The notes under the pieces: generated by a model | The model's input: the letters and a program-made list of their open reading frames with translations, nothing else | Databases searched by the model: none | What the model was told of the DNA's origin: nothing | Shown here: positions 42,272 to 52,264 of the stretch, piece by piece | Position numbering within the stretch: the stretch's first letter is position 1 | Layout: each line of letters opens with the position of its first letter | Assembly (NCBI GenBank): GCA_965277595.1 | Contig: CBDIDH010000002.1 | Location: 3,968,001-4,032,000, forward strand | Origin: CBDIDH01 sp965277595 | GTDB lineage: Bacteria; Planctomycetota; Planctomycetia; Isosphaerales; Isosphaeraceae | Direction: 5' to 3' | DNA: 64,000 nt | Program-made: the position numbers and the translations under genes

Positions 42272-43704
42272 CGGGTTTTCTCGGTTTTTTTGGCCCGGAA
42301 GGCGGCCTCGACGAGCGAATCGGTCAGCTCGATGGGGAATCCTTCGACCACGGCCACATCCACGCCGCGGCGCTCGATGGCGAAGACGGTTTCACGATGC
42401 GGGCGGCGGATCGCGTCGGGAAAGGCGTCGGGCGCGGCCGCCTCCTTGCCAAGCTTGGTGGATTGGAACTGGGCATACCCGCGGAGGAATTCGCGGGCGT
42501 CCTCGACGCGATCCCAGGTTGAGAACCAGACAAGGCCGACGCGCTTGTCGGGGCCTTCAAAAACGGCGTAAAGATCGCCGTCCCAGCCGGCCGCGGCGGC
42601 CTTGCCGCCATGCCCGCGCAGCAAGACGGCAAGCTGCATCTCGCCGACGACGTTCCGCCCGGCTTCCTTCCAGTCCTTGCCGACGTCGAGCGCGCCGAGG
42701 TCGACGGCCGTCGGCGGGTCGGGCTCGGCCGCGTATTTCTCGGGGTGAATGATCTGCTCGGTTGAGATCGGCGGGCGGCGATAGGCGGCGTTAAGAGCTT
42801 CCCAGCCGCCGTCGTTGGTCAATCGGGCGCAGAAGACAAGGCCGCGCAAGTAGGGAAAGAGCATCGTCTCGGAGAGAATCACGGGGGCCTCGCGCAGGGC
42901 CTTGCCCCCCGACATCGGCATCAGGGGCATGAGGATGCTGAAGGTGCGGTCGAGCCGGGACGCGGGGGCCTGGCGCATCACCGAGCCGTCCCAGTCGTTC
43001 ATCTGGGCGCCGAGCATCGTGAGCGTCGCCTCGCCTTCGACCAGCGCCGAGAGGGCAAGGGCGCGGTCGTCGTCGTTCTTGGCGGCCTTTTGCATGGCAT
43101 CGATGTCAAAATTTTGATCGGCGAGGGCGTGCGTCAACTCGTGGGCGATGACGGTCTTGTTCTCGTCCTTGTCAAAGCCGCCGGTCTTGCCCGCGAGGCG
43201 TTCGAGAAAGGTCGGCTTTTTCTTCGCCTTGCTCTCGGGTTCCTTGATGAGGTGCATCGTCTTGGTTTTCGTGTCATAAAAGGCGGCGATCTCCTCGGAG
43301 TAGACCTTGACCATGACGGCCTTGAGGTCGACCTCTTCGGGAAGGAGGCCAAGGGCTTTCATGCCAAGCTCATCGGCGTGAAACTCGGCGGGGGTCATCT
43401 CGGAGTCAATCTCCTTGATGAGCATCGCTTGAAGGTCGCCCCGCGCGGTGACGTCGCGCTTGACCTCGGTCTTGAAAGGGATCTTGCGCATTCCGGGCAA
43501 GAGTTCTTCAAAGGCTTTTTTATAGCGAATGACGGCCTCGGTCGTTTCGCCGCGATCGGCCGCCTCGTCTCCCTCGTTCAAGAGTGTCTTGCCCGCGGCG
43601 ACGTGATTTTTCTCAGAGGCGTCGTCGGCCCGCGACTCTGTCTTAACGGGCGCATCGAAGACCATCAATGTGACGATCAGACCGGCCAGAAATCGGCTCA
43701 ACAT
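42268..43704 (-). CDS. Secreted HExxH metalloprotease-like hypothetical protein
   Basis: A protein of 478 residues. ATG at 43704 gives a signal peptide (LSRFLAGLIVTLMVFDAPVKTESRA). A TPR-like helical region (AAGKTLLNEGDEAADRGETTEAVIRYKKA) precedes a zinc-metallopeptidase signature VIAHELTHALADQNFD near 190-205 (HExxH), with a likely third ligand in ALVEGEATL. The rest is unassigned. Such proteins (often annotated as hypothetical with a peptidase-like domain) occur in planctomycetes and myxobacteria. It is 29 bases downstream of the gene at 43734 and probably in the same operon. Confidence 0.75.
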   Translation of the reverse strand: MLSRFLAGLIVTLMVFDAPVKTESRADDASEKNHVAAGKTLLNEGDEAADRGETTEAVIRYKKAFEELLPGMRKIPFKTEVKRDVTARGDLQAMLIKEIDSEMTPAEFHADELGMKALGLLPEEVDLKAVMVKVYSEEIAAFYDTKTKTMHLIKEPESKAKKKPTFLERLAGKTGGFDKDENKTVIAHELTHALADQNFDIDAMQKAAKNDDDRALALSALVEGEATLTMLGAQMNDWDGSVMRQAPASRLDRTFSILMPLMPMSGGKALREAPVILSETMLFPYLRGLVFCARLTNDGGWEALNAAYRRPPISTEQIIHPEKYAAEPDPPTAVDLGALDVGKDWKEAGRNVVGEMQLAVLLRGHGGKAAAAGWDGDLYAVFEGPDKRVGLVWFSTWDRVEDAREFLRGYAQFQSTKLGKEAAAPDAFPDAIRRPHRETVFAIERRGVDVAVVEGFPIELTDSLVEAAFRAKKTEKTR

Positions 43705-43733
43705 CGGACGTCCGTCCCCATTTAAGGATTGAA

Positions 43734-44903
43734 TCAAGGGCGTGTACCGAAACCCGCGACAGGCCGGGCCGCGGCGTTCGGGTCGGGAAGCCGGGAGGCG
43801 GCGGCTGGGCTTGCGCCCGGAGGGCCTGAACTGGGCCGGGCCGCGGTCGTATTGAGCGGGATCGCCAGCAAGGCGCGCGCGGCTCGAACGCGAACCTCGT
43901 CCTCGGTTCGCGGACCCCCTCGGGTGTTCATGTACTTGTCGAAGTCGTGGCAGATCTGGTCGAGGATCAACGGTTCGGGAACACCGATGGCGCGCATCGT
44001 CGCCACCTTCGCCGCCCGAGACTGCCGGGACAGAGCCAGTTTCAAGCTCCGCGCATAGGCGGCCTTGACCTGCGGCATCGGCTCCTTATCGTACCGCTCG
44101 CCCAGGGCCTCGATATCTTTGCCCGCCTTGTCGCCGAGCCGGCCGAGAAGTTCCTTCAAGGCGTCTCGGTAGGGAAGGCGCTCGGTGTCAACCTTCGAGA
44201 GGGCCTCGTTAAGAAGGACTTTTTGCGCATTCTGCTTGAGGCTTTCGAGGTCCTGACGCTCGGCGTCCTTCTGTTCGCTCTCGCGCTGAATGTCCTTGAG
44301 AATCTCGTCGCGCGAGGGGTCGGGATTGTTGACCTCGGGCAAGGGGGTCAGGTTCAGCGCGAGCGCCGCGTCCTTGGCCTCGGCCTCGCGCTCGATCTCG
44401 CGGAGGACATCTTCGGGCGAGGACGTCTCCACGTTCGCCGCGTTGGGATTCACGGAAAAAGGGTTGAACGCATGACCGCGAAAGGGCGAGGCGGACGCGA
44501 CGGCCGACGGTTCCGTGTTCAACCCCGGCGCCGGGGGCTGCTCGACGGGCTTGAGACCGCTGGCCGACGTGAGATCAAAGGGCGAGGTCGGGCGGGACTG
44601 GGCCTGTTCCGATTTCGCCTTCGCGTTCAAGCTGATTTTGGCGGCGCTTGCCGGTTCGGCCTGAGTCGCCGACACGGGGGCGACCGCGACCGATTTGGGA
44701 ATGACCGGCCAGACCGGCGTCTTGCGCTGATACGAGGCGATCGTGATCGCGGTGAGCAAGATCAGCGCGGGGGGCATCAGCCGAGCCGCGATCCCGCGCG
44801 GACGATGCTCGACCACCATCACCGCGGGTGGACTTGCCGGGCGCGACGCCGGTTCGGGCGATCCTTCACCCTCCGCCATCGAAAAATCATTGCTGAGTGA
44901 CAT
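43734..44903 (-). CDS. Membrane-anchored hypothetical protein with helical domain
   Basis: A protein of 389 residues. A short Pro/Glu/Ser-rich cytoplasmic N-terminus leads to a single membrane helix (LMPPALILLTAITIASY, about 43-59), then a low-complexity stretch (60-150) and a charged helical region (about 150-240; LREIEREAEAKDAALALN, LKDIQRESEQKDAERQDLE) that looks like coiled coil. A second helical block (250-340) ends in a Pro/Ala/Ser-rich tail. ATG 44903 has GGAG 9 bases upstream. The function is unknown; it likely forms an operon with the HExxH gene. Confidence 0.6.
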   Translation of the reverse strand: MSLSNDFSMAEGEGSPEPASRPASPPAVMVVEHRPRGIAARLMPPALILLTAITIASYQRKTPVWPVIPKSVAVAPVSATQAEPASAAKISLNAKAKSEQAQSRPTSPFDLTSASGLKPVEQPPAPGLNTEPSAVASASPFRGHAFNPFSVNPNAANVETSSPEDVLREIEREAEAKDAALALNLTPLPEVNNPDPSRDEILKDIQRESEQKDAERQDLESLKQNAQKVLLNEALSKVDTERLPYRDALKELLGRLGDKAGKDIEALGERYDKEPMPQVKAAYARSLKLALSRQSRAAKVATMRAIGVPEPLILDQICHDFDKYMNTRGGPRTEDEVRVRAARALLAIPLNTTAARPSSGPPGASPAAASRLPDPNAAARPVAGFGTRP

Positions 44904-44959
44904 CGTTGTTCGCTCCCGAATCCTCGAAGCCGACTCTCAGGCCCTTTGACGTCGAGGAT

Positions 44960-45028
44960 GGACAGGACACAGGGCAAAGGGCACCGGAATCTCTCAAAAT
45001 CTGACCTCTGTCCTTTGCCCTTTTGCCC
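44960..45028. repeat. Heptanucleotide repeat hairpin (GGGCAAA / TTTGCCC)
   Basis: The left arm (44960-44985) has ACAGGGCAAAGGGCA-type heptads. The right arm has TCTGTCC (45007-45013), TTTGCCC (45014-45020) and TTTGCCC (45022-45028). It sits between two minus-strand genes, downstream of fumC. Confidence 0.7.
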
Positions 45029-45057
45029 TGATGAATAGGCTCAACCGTCCCAGGGCG

Positions 45058-46599
45058 TCATCCCCCCGCGCTGCCGCCAGCGCCGGTGCCGCGGATCGTC
45101 TGGCCGTGGGGGTCGAGAAGGCGGTGAAGCTCGTCAAGGGTCGGAAAGCCCCCTTTACTCGTCAAAACCCGGGCCGACGAGGGAGGCCCAAGCGTCGACT
45201 CGATCTCATCGGCCGCCTTGTCGACCAGGCTCTCGGCCACGGCCCGAACATTGATCCCGTCGTGATACGCTTTCTTGGCGACGGCCGCGGCGTTGTCGTA
45301 GCCGATCCGAGGCGCCAGGGCCGTACACATCGCCAGCGATCGCTCGATCATCTCCTGACAACGCGCCTCATCGGCCTCGATCCTGGTCACGCCATCAACC
45401 GTCTTGCCTTCGAGAAATTGCGAGGCGTCCACGCACTTTTCCGTCAGGTGCCCCACGGCGCCGGTCAGAATCTCGATGGACTGCAAGAGATTATAGGCGA
45501 TGACGGGCATCATCACGTTGAGGTCGAAATTCGAGCCCAGGGCATTGGCCCAGGCGATCGTCGCGTCGTTGCCAACGACCTGCGCGGCGACCATCATCAC
45601 GGCCTCGGGAATCACCGGATTAACCTTCGCCGGCATGATCGAGCTGCCCGGCTGAAGCTCGGGAATGCGAATCTCGCCAATCCCGCAGCGCGGGCCGGAA
45701 GCCAGCCATCGAATGTTGTTGGCGATGTTCGAAAGGCTCACGGCCACCGTCTTCAAGATACCCGAGGTCTCGACCGCGGCGTCGCGATTGGCCATCGCCT
45801 CGAAGTGGTTCGCGGCGGGTCGAAACTCCAGGCCCGTTTCCTGACCAAGCCGCGCGGCCATCCGCCTGGGAAAATCGGCGTGGGTATTGATCCCCGTCCC
45901 CAGCGCCGTGCCGCCGATCGCCAGCTCGCTGAGGGATTCCGCGCAACCTTTAAGGCGGCGAACACCGTGCGCAACCTGAGCCGCGTAGCCGGAAAACTCC
46001 TGGCCCAGGCGAATCGGCACGGCGTCTTGCAGGTGCGTTCGACCGATCTTGACGACACGGTCAAACGCCTCGGAGCGTTCTTCGAGCGCGGTGCCGAGGG
46101 CTTCGAGAGCCGGAATCAGGCGTTTTTCGATCCCTTCCAGAGCGGCGACGTGGATCGCGGTCGGGATCACGTCGTTCGACGACTGACCCATGTTCACGGC
46201 ATCATTCGGGTGAACGGGGGACTTGCCGCCTCGCGTGCCGTTGGTCAGCTTCTCATTCGCGGCGCCGGCGATGACCTCATTGGCGTTCATGTTTGTCGAC
46301 GTGCCGCTGCCGGTCTGAAAGACGTCGACGACGAACTGGTCGTCAAGCTTGCCATCGGCCACCCCTTGCGCCGCGAGGACGACTGCGGCGCCGAGGTCTT
46401 CGGCTAATAGGCCGAGGTCCATGTTCACCTGAGCGGCCGATTTCTTGACGAGACCGATCGCCCGGATAAAGGCGCGGGGCAAGCGGAGTGGGCTGATCAA
46501 GAAGTTCCGCCGAGCGCGCTCCGTCTGGGCGCCGTAATAGGCGTCGATGGGGACGTCCATCGCCCCCATCGAGTCTTTTTCGGTCCGGGTCGTCGACAA
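45058..46599 (-). CDS. fumC: Class II fumarate hydratase
   Basis: A protein of 513 residues, somewhat longer than the usual ~465 of FumC, with a Gly-rich extension at the C-terminus (GTGAGGSAGG). Landmarks are TGSGTSTNMNANEVIA, GQSSNDVIPTAIH (substrate site), GRTHLQDAVPI with the catalytic His, and the superfamily signature GSSIMPAKVNP with the catalytic Ser. It reversibly hydrates fumarate to malate in the TCA cycle. The TTG start at 46599 has GGAGAG 6 bases upstream. A TAGAAT box (minus strand, 46669-46664) lies about 65 bases upstream and may be its -10. An aspartase (AspA) alternative is less likely given the FumC-type THLQDAVP motif. Confidence 0.9.
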   Translation of the reverse strand: MSTTRTEKDSMGAMDVPIDAYYGAQTERARRNFLISPLRLPRAFIRAIGLVKKSAAQVNMDLGLLAEDLGAAVVLAAQGVADGKLDDQFVVDVFQTGSGTSTNMNANEVIAGAANEKLTNGTRGGKSPVHPNDAVNMGQSSNDVIPTAIHVAALEGIEKRLIPALEALGTALEERSEAFDRVVKIGRTHLQDAVPIRLGQEFSGYAAQVAHGVRRLKGCAESLSELAIGGTALGTGINTHADFPRRMAARLGQETGLEFRPAANHFEAMANRDAAVETSGILKTVAVSLSNIANNIRWLASGPRCGIGEIRIPELQPGSSIMPAKVNPVIPEAVMMVAAQVVGNDATIAWANALGSNFDLNVMMPVIAYNLLQSIEILTGAVGHLTEKCVDASQFLEGKTVDGVTRIEADEARCQEMIERSLAMCTALAPRIGYDNAAAVAKKAYHDGINVRAVAESLVDKAADEIESTLGPPSSARVLTSKGGFPTLDELHRLLDPHGQTIRGTGAGGSAGG

Positions 46600-46756
46600 G
46601 GCGGTCTCTCCGTCAGTCAGTTGGATGGCGATTCGTCAGGGCGGATCGAATTACGGGACCTCGATTCTAACAAAAACGCAAGCGAGACAGCGCGGACGTT
46701 TTCCAATTCCGTGATGATCGCGAATTGCGGGCCGATCACGACGCGCGCAACGGCAA

Positions 46757-47545
46757 TTAACCCAGCGCCTGGGCCTGAGACGACGTGGACAGCGTCGGCT
46801 CATCGGTCGAGGCCGCGGCCGGCGGCCAGAACTCCAGGCGCACGGAAGCGCCGAGCACCGAGACAAAGGGGCAGGGGGGATGCTCGATCCACGTCCCCGT
46901 ATTGAGGTAATGGACGCCGTCAAGCTCCGAGGTCATTGGCAAGTGCGTATGACCACACGTGACATACTTCAAACCCTTGCCGCGCGCATAATCCGTCGCC
47001 CGACGTTCCACAAGCTGGCTGTTGCGCTGCCAGCGCTTGGTGATCCGCCGGACCCACCGCGATGACCGGTGCGGCATCCATTTTTGAATGAAGTAAAAGA
47101 TTCCACAACTGACATCGGTTAACCATTTATAATGTGTAATGAACGTATCAAATTGATCGCCGTGCAAGATCAAGAGACGGACGGAGTCATTCCGGTAAAT
47201 GTATTCATCAAGAATATCCACGCCGACGATATGGCTGATGATATCCGCCGGGCCGTCGTGGTTGCCTCGAATCCAGATCAGGCGGAAGTCGTCGCGGTCC
47301 GAGTTCTTGCGAATGATCTTCAGGCAGGCGAAATGACGTTTCGTGAGGCGTTTGAAATTCAGGTCATCAAAGATGTCACCGTTGATCACCAGTTCTCGGG
47401 TGTTCACCACCGCCCATTGCAAAAATTCTTCGAGCAACTTCGCCTGGCACATATCACTGCCCAGGTGAAGGTCGCTGATGACAAGGCAGTCATGCGCGGG
47501 GGTCTTCTCTGGGCTGCCCGAACCGGCCAAGGGCGACTCGTTCAT
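46757..47545 (-). CDS. Calcineurin-like metallophosphoesterase (LpxH-like)
   Basis: A protein of 262 residues. The five metal-binding motifs are all present: CLVISDLHLGSD, VINGDIFDD, WIRGNHDGP, LILHGDQFD and YVTCGHTHLPM. The layout and length resemble UDP-2,3-diacylglucosamine hydrolase LpxH/LpxH2, which acts in lipid A synthesis, but the family also contains many unassigned phosphoesterases. ATG 47545 has GGAGG 6 bases upstream. A repeat element lies between it and the Lhr gene upstream. Confidence 0.85.
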   Translation of the reverse strand: MNESPLAGSGSPEKTPAHDCLVISDLHLGSDMCQAKLLEEFLQWAVVNTRELVINGDIFDDLNFKRLTKRHFACLKIIRKNSDRDDFRLIWIRGNHDGPADIISHIVGVDILDEYIYRNDSVRLLILHGDQFDTFITHYKWLTDVSCGIFYFIQKWMPHRSSRWVRRITKRWQRNSQLVERRATDYARGKGLKYVTCGHTHLPMTSELDGVHYLNTGTWIEHPPCPFVSVLGASVRLEFWPPAAASTDEPTLSTSSQAQALG

Positions 47546-47573
47546 CCTTAACCTCCAGGTGTTTTCCGGTAAG

Positions 47574-47690
47574 GATCAATGACCAATGACCGATGACCAA
47601 TGGAATACAGCCATTCAGTCATTGGTGATCGGTCATCGGTCATCGGTCATCGGTCATTGGTCCTTGGTCATCGATCCTTGTTCCTCAGTC
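47574..47690. repeat. Largest heptanucleotide repeat element (4 + 11 heptads, inverted)
   Basis: The left arm, 47574-47601, has four heptads of the form GAYCRAT. The right arm, 47614-47690, has eleven consecutive heptads of the form WTYRGTC, four of them exact ATCGGTC. The two arms are complementary and can pair. The element lies between the Lhr and metallophosphoesterase genes. Confidence 0.8.
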
Positions 47691-47708
47691 ATTCCCCCAA
47701 GGGACACC

Positions 47709-50700
47709 TCACCATCCCGCGTAGAAGGCCATGCCGGGAGGATCGCGGACAAAACCGGCGTCGGCAAGCCAGGGGACCGCGGGGCTGGCCAGCGTCGCGG
47801 CGCCGTTGTAGGTCTCAACCTTGAGGACGCGCCGCGTCGGCCGCGCCAGTTTCGGAAGAAGCGCCGCGGCGGCGTGAAGTTCCGACTCCGACGCCGAGGC
47901 AAGGCCGGTCAACCGCTTGCCATACGCCTCGATGATCAGCACGGGACGCCCTCCGCACAAGACAAGAAAGTTGCCGGGCGACCGCGTCAGCCGCGCCGTG
48001 CCCCCGTCGAGCAGGTCGATATCGAGCGGAGCGCCCGAGCCATAAAGGTTGGCGGGATCAAGCGTTGACGTCAAGACCGGCGTCTCGTCCCGGTCGCGCC
48101 GCGCGGCCTGATTGGCCAGGGCCTCGGCCGCCTCGGCCGTGGCATATTGAAGGCCCGAAAGCCCCTCGACGAAATAGCCTCGACGCACCTCCCCGCGCAG
48201 CTCGGCCCCCGCGAGGCAGGCCGCCAGGTCGCGCCAGGGAAGGGCCCAGGGGTCGAGCGCGGCAATTTCTCGGGTCAAAACGCCATAACGCTCGAGAAGA
48301 ATCGACGACCAGGCCAGAGAGGTCGATTCCGGGTCGTCCGCCTCGGCTCTGAGCGTTGACCAGCGCCCCTCGGGACGCCCCGGCCGCGAGCGTCGAAGCG
48401 TCGGACGCGGTCGGCCGAGCCGCCCGCCTCGCCCTGGCGTTGAACCGGCGGCCTCGGCCAGGGCCTCGGCGATCGCCTGCGAACCGGCTCGAAGCGGGTC
48501 AAACCGATCGTTGGTAATTTCCCCTCGGCGAAGCAATTCCTCAAGCGCCGCGCGCACCCGGCTCGGCTCAAGACCGGAGACGCGCACAAGATCGGTCGCG
48601 AAACTCGCCCCCAGCGTGCCCAGAAGCGCAAGGATGGTCGCGGCCGAGTCGGACACTGGCGATCGAGAATCCTCGGTCGACGCCTCGATCGGAAATCCGC
48701 GCGGGAGAAACGCAACCCTCGGCTCGGCCCGGCCTTCCGACTCGGCGCGCCAGGTCCAATCGCCCGAGGCAAGCGTTTCATCGAGCCAGGCGGGGCGATA
48801 ATCGGTCACTCGGCCCGGCAGAATCTCGGATTCCCAGAGGTCGGCATACGCGGCGAAGCCCTGAAGCTGTTCGAGAACGAGACCGACCGAGGCCAGCCCC
48901 GCGCGCCGCGTCTGAGGATGAAGCCCTTGATGTCGCACGAGGAAATCGGCGTAAACCTCGGGAGCGACCGCGACCGATTCCTTCCGACGCAAGGCGATCG
49001 AGAGGCGGCGGACCTCGGCGAGGTTGCGGCCGTCGGCCCATCGAGGCTCGTCGCCGACGTCGACCGGTTCGAGCCGGACGAGCATTCCGGCATCGGCCCA
49101 GCGTTCGAGCAGGTCCGTTGCCAGCGCCGGGCCGATCGGGTAACGCGCCGTGAGGTCGTCGAGACCGACCAGGGCGTGCGTCTGAAGATACCGGCGCACG
49201 ATTGTTTCGAGCCCGGGGGTGAGCACCTCGGAGTCGGCAAAGGCCGAGGCGTAAAGGTCGGCGTCCTCGACGCTGATCCAGCGTTCCGGCTCGTTCAATC
49301 CGCTCAGGACGATCGATCGGGCGCGGCCGACGCGTTCAAGTTCGCTGATAAATTGACGCATCGGACCGAACAAATCGCTGGGCGCGAGATCGCCGAGCGT
49401 TCGGAGGGTCTCGGCCATCTCCTCGGCGGTCCTCGGCGGGTGGCCGATGCCTCGAAGTCGGCTCTCCACCCGGCCGATCGCCGACGGATCAAGCCAGAGC
49501 GACGCGTCAATCAAGGGGTCGAGAAGGTCGCGGTCGATCGGCGATCCGGCGGGGCGTTTTTCCGACTTGGCGGGATCGTCCCATTGATAAAGAAAGTGGT
49601 GCTCGAACCGAAAAATCAGGTCGGAGACGAACGGCGAAGGCGTTTCGCCCTGTCGCCGGACGACGCGGATTGTCCCCGAAGCGATCGCGTCAAGAAAGGC
49701 GCGAAGGCGGGGTAAATCGAGGTCATCGTTGAGGCACTCGCGATAGGTCTCGATGACGATCGGAAAATCAGGAAAATGGCGGACGACCTGAAGCAAGTCG
49801 CGGGCGCGGAGCCGCTGGAGCCAGAGCGGCGTTCGCTTCGACGGGTCCGGGCGCGGCATCAGCAAGGCCCGTCCCGCATTCTGGCGAAATCGCAGGCCGA
49901 AAAGGGCCGAATCGCCAAGCTCGTCGCGGACAAGGCCCTCGGCGACCTCGGCCGTCAAGCCTTCAAAAAGATCGAGCGGGGGGTCGTCGGTCCTTGGCAG
50001 GCGGAACAAAAGGCCGTCATCGCCGTGCAGACACGCGGGAGTGAGGCCGAGCCGCGCCTTGAACCGGGCCAGAATCGCGAGTTTCAGCGCCTGGTGCAGC
50101 CGGCCGCCAAAAGGGGTCAGCACGGCCAGGCCCGTCTCGCCAGCGGGGTCGGTGTAGGCTTCCACAAGGACGGTCCGGTCGTCGGGAACCACCCCCGCCG
50201 CGCGCAACTGGCGGGCGACGTGGTTCCGTAAGACCCGAGCGGCGTCGGGGTCGAGATGGTAATTCCGAACGAGGCGATCGATCTGGCCGAGATCGTCAAT
50301 CCCCTCGACCACTTCGCGACAGAGCGCGCCGACGGCCTCGCCTAGCTCGGCGGTCCGGGGCGAATCCTCACCGCGCCAGAAGGGCATGACCGCCGACTGC
50401 CCCTCGGCCCGGCCGACAATGACGCGCTGGGGCTCGATCGCGTCAATCCGCCAGGTCGCCGTGCCCAGGACAAACGTCTCGCCGACCCGGCGTTCCAGCA
50501 CAAATTCCTCGTCAAGCTCGCCGAGCCGCGGACCCCCTTCGCCAAGATAAACCGGGTAATGCCCCGTGTCGGGAATCGTCCCGCCGTTCACAATGGCCAG
50601 GCGAGCCGTTCCTGGCAAGGGGGCGAGGCGGTTCTGAACGCGATCCCAGCTTATCCGGGCGCGCAGGTCGCGTAGCGATTCCACGGGAAACCGCCCCGAG

Positions 50701-52118
50701 ATCATCTTCAAAACGCTTTCAAAGGCCGAGGCGGTCAGGTCGCGATACGGATACGCCTGGCGAAGACGAGCGAAGAGCGTGGGCACGTCCCAGCGCTCCA
50801 GCGCGACACACGCAACGACCTGTTGCGCGAGGACGTCCAGGCAATTCGTCGGCGCCCGGATCGCCTCGACCTCGCCCAGGGCCATCTTCCGGCAGAGCGC
50901 GGCCGACTCAATCAGGTCGCTCGCGGTCTTGGCGATCAAACGCCCCTTGCTCAACTGACCGACCACGTGACCGGCCCGGCCGACACGTTGCAACCCGCGC
51001 GAAACATTCCCGGGCGACTCGACCTGACAGACCAGGTCCACCGCCCCCATGTCAATCCCCAGTTCCAGCGAGGCCGTGGCGACCACCGCCGGCAACTCGC
51101 CACGCTTCAACGACTCCTCGGTCCCCCGACGCTCGTCCAGGCTCAAACTGCCGTGATGCGAACGGACCAGATCGACCGGTGGATCGGCCGGGGCGTCGCC
51201 CACGTTCAGCTCGTTTAAATGCGCGGTCAGGCGCTCAACGACCCGGCGATTGTTGGCGAAGATGATCGTCGAGCGATGCGTCTTGATCATCTCAAGCAGA
51301 CGGCTTTCGATCTCGGGCCAGATCGACTTTTGCGCGGCGGCCGAGGCGTGGCCAAAGGGGGCGATGACCTGGAGGTCAAGCGCCTTACGCTGACCGGTGT
51401 CGACCACATGAACGGGCCTTGCTTCGAACCGGAGTCGACCGCCGGGGCCTTTCACCGTTCGAAAACCGCCGAGGTAACGAGCGACCTCGTCAAGCGGGCG
51501 TTGCGTCGCCGAGAGGCCAATCCGGACAAATCCGCGCGGACAGATCGCGTCCAGACGTTCGAGCAGCAAGGACAGAAAAACCCCGCGCTTGTTGGGCACG
51601 AGCGCGTGAATCTCGTCAACAATCACGTGCGTGATCGTCCGCAAGGTCTCGCGAGCCCGGCTCGTGAGCATCAGGTGGAGCGACTCGGGGGTCGTGATGA
51701 GAATCTCGGGCGGGCGTCGGATCAGCTTCTGTCGGACCGCCGACGGCGTGTCGCCGCTGCGAACGGCCGTCGAGATCGGCGCGAGGTTCACGCCCCGAGA
51801 CTCGGCGACGCGGAGAATTCCTTGCAATGGCTCGTCGAGATTGCGGGCAATGTCCTGATTCAACGCCTTGAGCGGCGAGATATACAGGATCTGGACCCCT
51901 TTCGGTCGCGGTTCGAGCCGCCAGAGGTGGTCAAGGCAGGCGAGAAAGGCCGCGAGCGTTTTGCCCGAACCGGTCGGCGCGAAGATCAGGGTGTTCTGGC
52001 CCGCGGCAATCGAGGGCCAGCCCTGACGTTGCGGCGGGGTCGGCGGCCCGTAGGTCTCGCGGAACCAATCAGCGACGACTGGCAAAAAAAGTTCGAGACC
52101 ATCCGCGGCGCTGGGCAT
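47709..52118 (-). CDS. lhr: Lhr-type superfamily 2 ATP-dependent helicase
   Basis: A protein of 1469 residues, the length of full Lhr. The N-terminal helicase core shows motif I FAPTGSGKT, Ia ISPLKALN, II VDEIHAL (DEIH), III SATQRPLD, IV IIFANNR, V TASLELGIDMGAVD and VI QRVGRAGH. A winged-helix and beta-barrel region follows, then the long C-terminal part with WSRxE-like segments typical of Lhr. Lhr helicases unwind DNA:RNA hybrids and D-loops with 3'-5' polarity in repair. The start is taken as ATG 52118 (GGAGG 12 bases upstream); TTG 52160 is possible. There is no adjacent nuclease or ligase. Confidence 0.9.
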   Translation of the reverse strand: MPSAADGLELFLPVVADWFRETYGPPTPPQRQGWPSIAAGQNTLIFAPTGSGKTLAAFLACLDHLWRLEPRPKGVQILYISPLKALNQDIARNLDEPLQGILRVAESRGVNLAPISTAVRSGDTPSAVRQKLIRRPPEILITTPESLHLMLTSRARETLRTITHVIVDEIHALVPNKRGVFLSLLLERLDAICPRGFVRIGLSATQRPLDEVARYLGGFRTVKGPGGRLRFEARPVHVVDTGQRKALDLQVIAPFGHASAAAQKSIWPEIESRLLEMIKTHRSTIIFANNRRVVERLTAHLNELNVGDAPADPPVDLVRSHHGSLSLDERRGTEESLKRGELPAVVATASLELGIDMGAVDLVCQVESPGNVSRGLQRVGRAGHVVGQLSKGRLIAKTASDLIESAALCRKMALGEVEAIRAPTNCLDVLAQQVVACVALERWDVPTLFARLRQAYPYRDLTASAFESVLKMISGRFPVESLRDLRARISWDRVQNRLAPLPGTARLAIVNGGTIPDTGHYPVYLGEGGPRLGELDEEFVLERRVGETFVLGTATWRIDAIEPQRVIVGRAEGQSAVMPFWRGEDSPRTAELGEAVGALCREVVEGIDDLGQIDRLVRNYHLDPDAARVLRNHVARQLRAAGVVPDDRTVLVEAYTDPAGETGLAVLTPFGGRLHQALKLAILARFKARLGLTPACLHGDDGLLFRLPRTDDPPLDLFEGLTAEVAEGLVRDELGDSALFGLRFRQNAGRALLMPRPDPSKRTPLWLQRLRARDLLQVVRHFPDFPIVIETYRECLNDDLDLPRLRAFLDAIASGTIRVVRRQGETPSPFVSDLIFRFEHHFLYQWDDPAKSEKRPAGSPIDRDLLDPLIDASLWLDPSAIGRVESRLRGIGHPPRTAEEMAETLRTLGDLAPSDLFGPMRQFISELERVGRARSIVLSGLNEPERWISVEDADLYASAFADSEVLTPGLETIVRRYLQTHALVGLDDLTARYPIGPALATDLLERWADAGMLVRLEPVDVGDEPRWADGRNLAEVRRLSIALRRKESVAVAPEVYADFLVRHQGLHPQTRRAGLASVGLVLEQLQGFAAYADLWESEILPGRVTDYRPAWLDETLASGDWTWRAESEGRAEPRVAFLPRGFPIEASTEDSRSPVSDSAATILALLGTLGASFATDLVRVSGLEPSRVRAALEELLRRGEITNDRFDPLRAGSQAIAEALAEAAGSTPGRGGRLGRPRPTLRRSRPGRPEGRWSTLRAEADDPESTSLAWSSILLERYGVLTREIAALDPWALPWRDLAACLAGAELRGEVRRGYFVEGLSGLQYATAEAAEALANQAARRDRDETPVLTSTLDPANLYGSGAPLDIDLLDGGTARLTRSPGNFLVLCGGRPVLIIEAYGKRLTGLASASESELHAAAALLPKLARPTRRVLKVETYNGAATLASPAVPWLADAGFVRDPPGMAFYAGW

Positions 52119-52264
52119 CGGGGGAATCTGCCTCCGTCGGCCTTCTGGCTGGAGATCCAAGGGGTCTGCGCCCGACCCCCGAATTGTCTCCGGCCGACCC
52201 CCGTTCCGGCAAGGGCATTCTAAACGGATGTATCGCTCAAACGGCGTGAGTGCGTGAATGAATG

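Noticed and set aside
45031..46407. 458-codon plus-strand frame opposite fumC
   Set aside because: Antisense to a well-conserved FumC; no recognisable domain.
47574..47690. CRISPR array
   Set aside because: The units are 7 bp with no spacers and are arranged as inverted arms; no cas genes are present.
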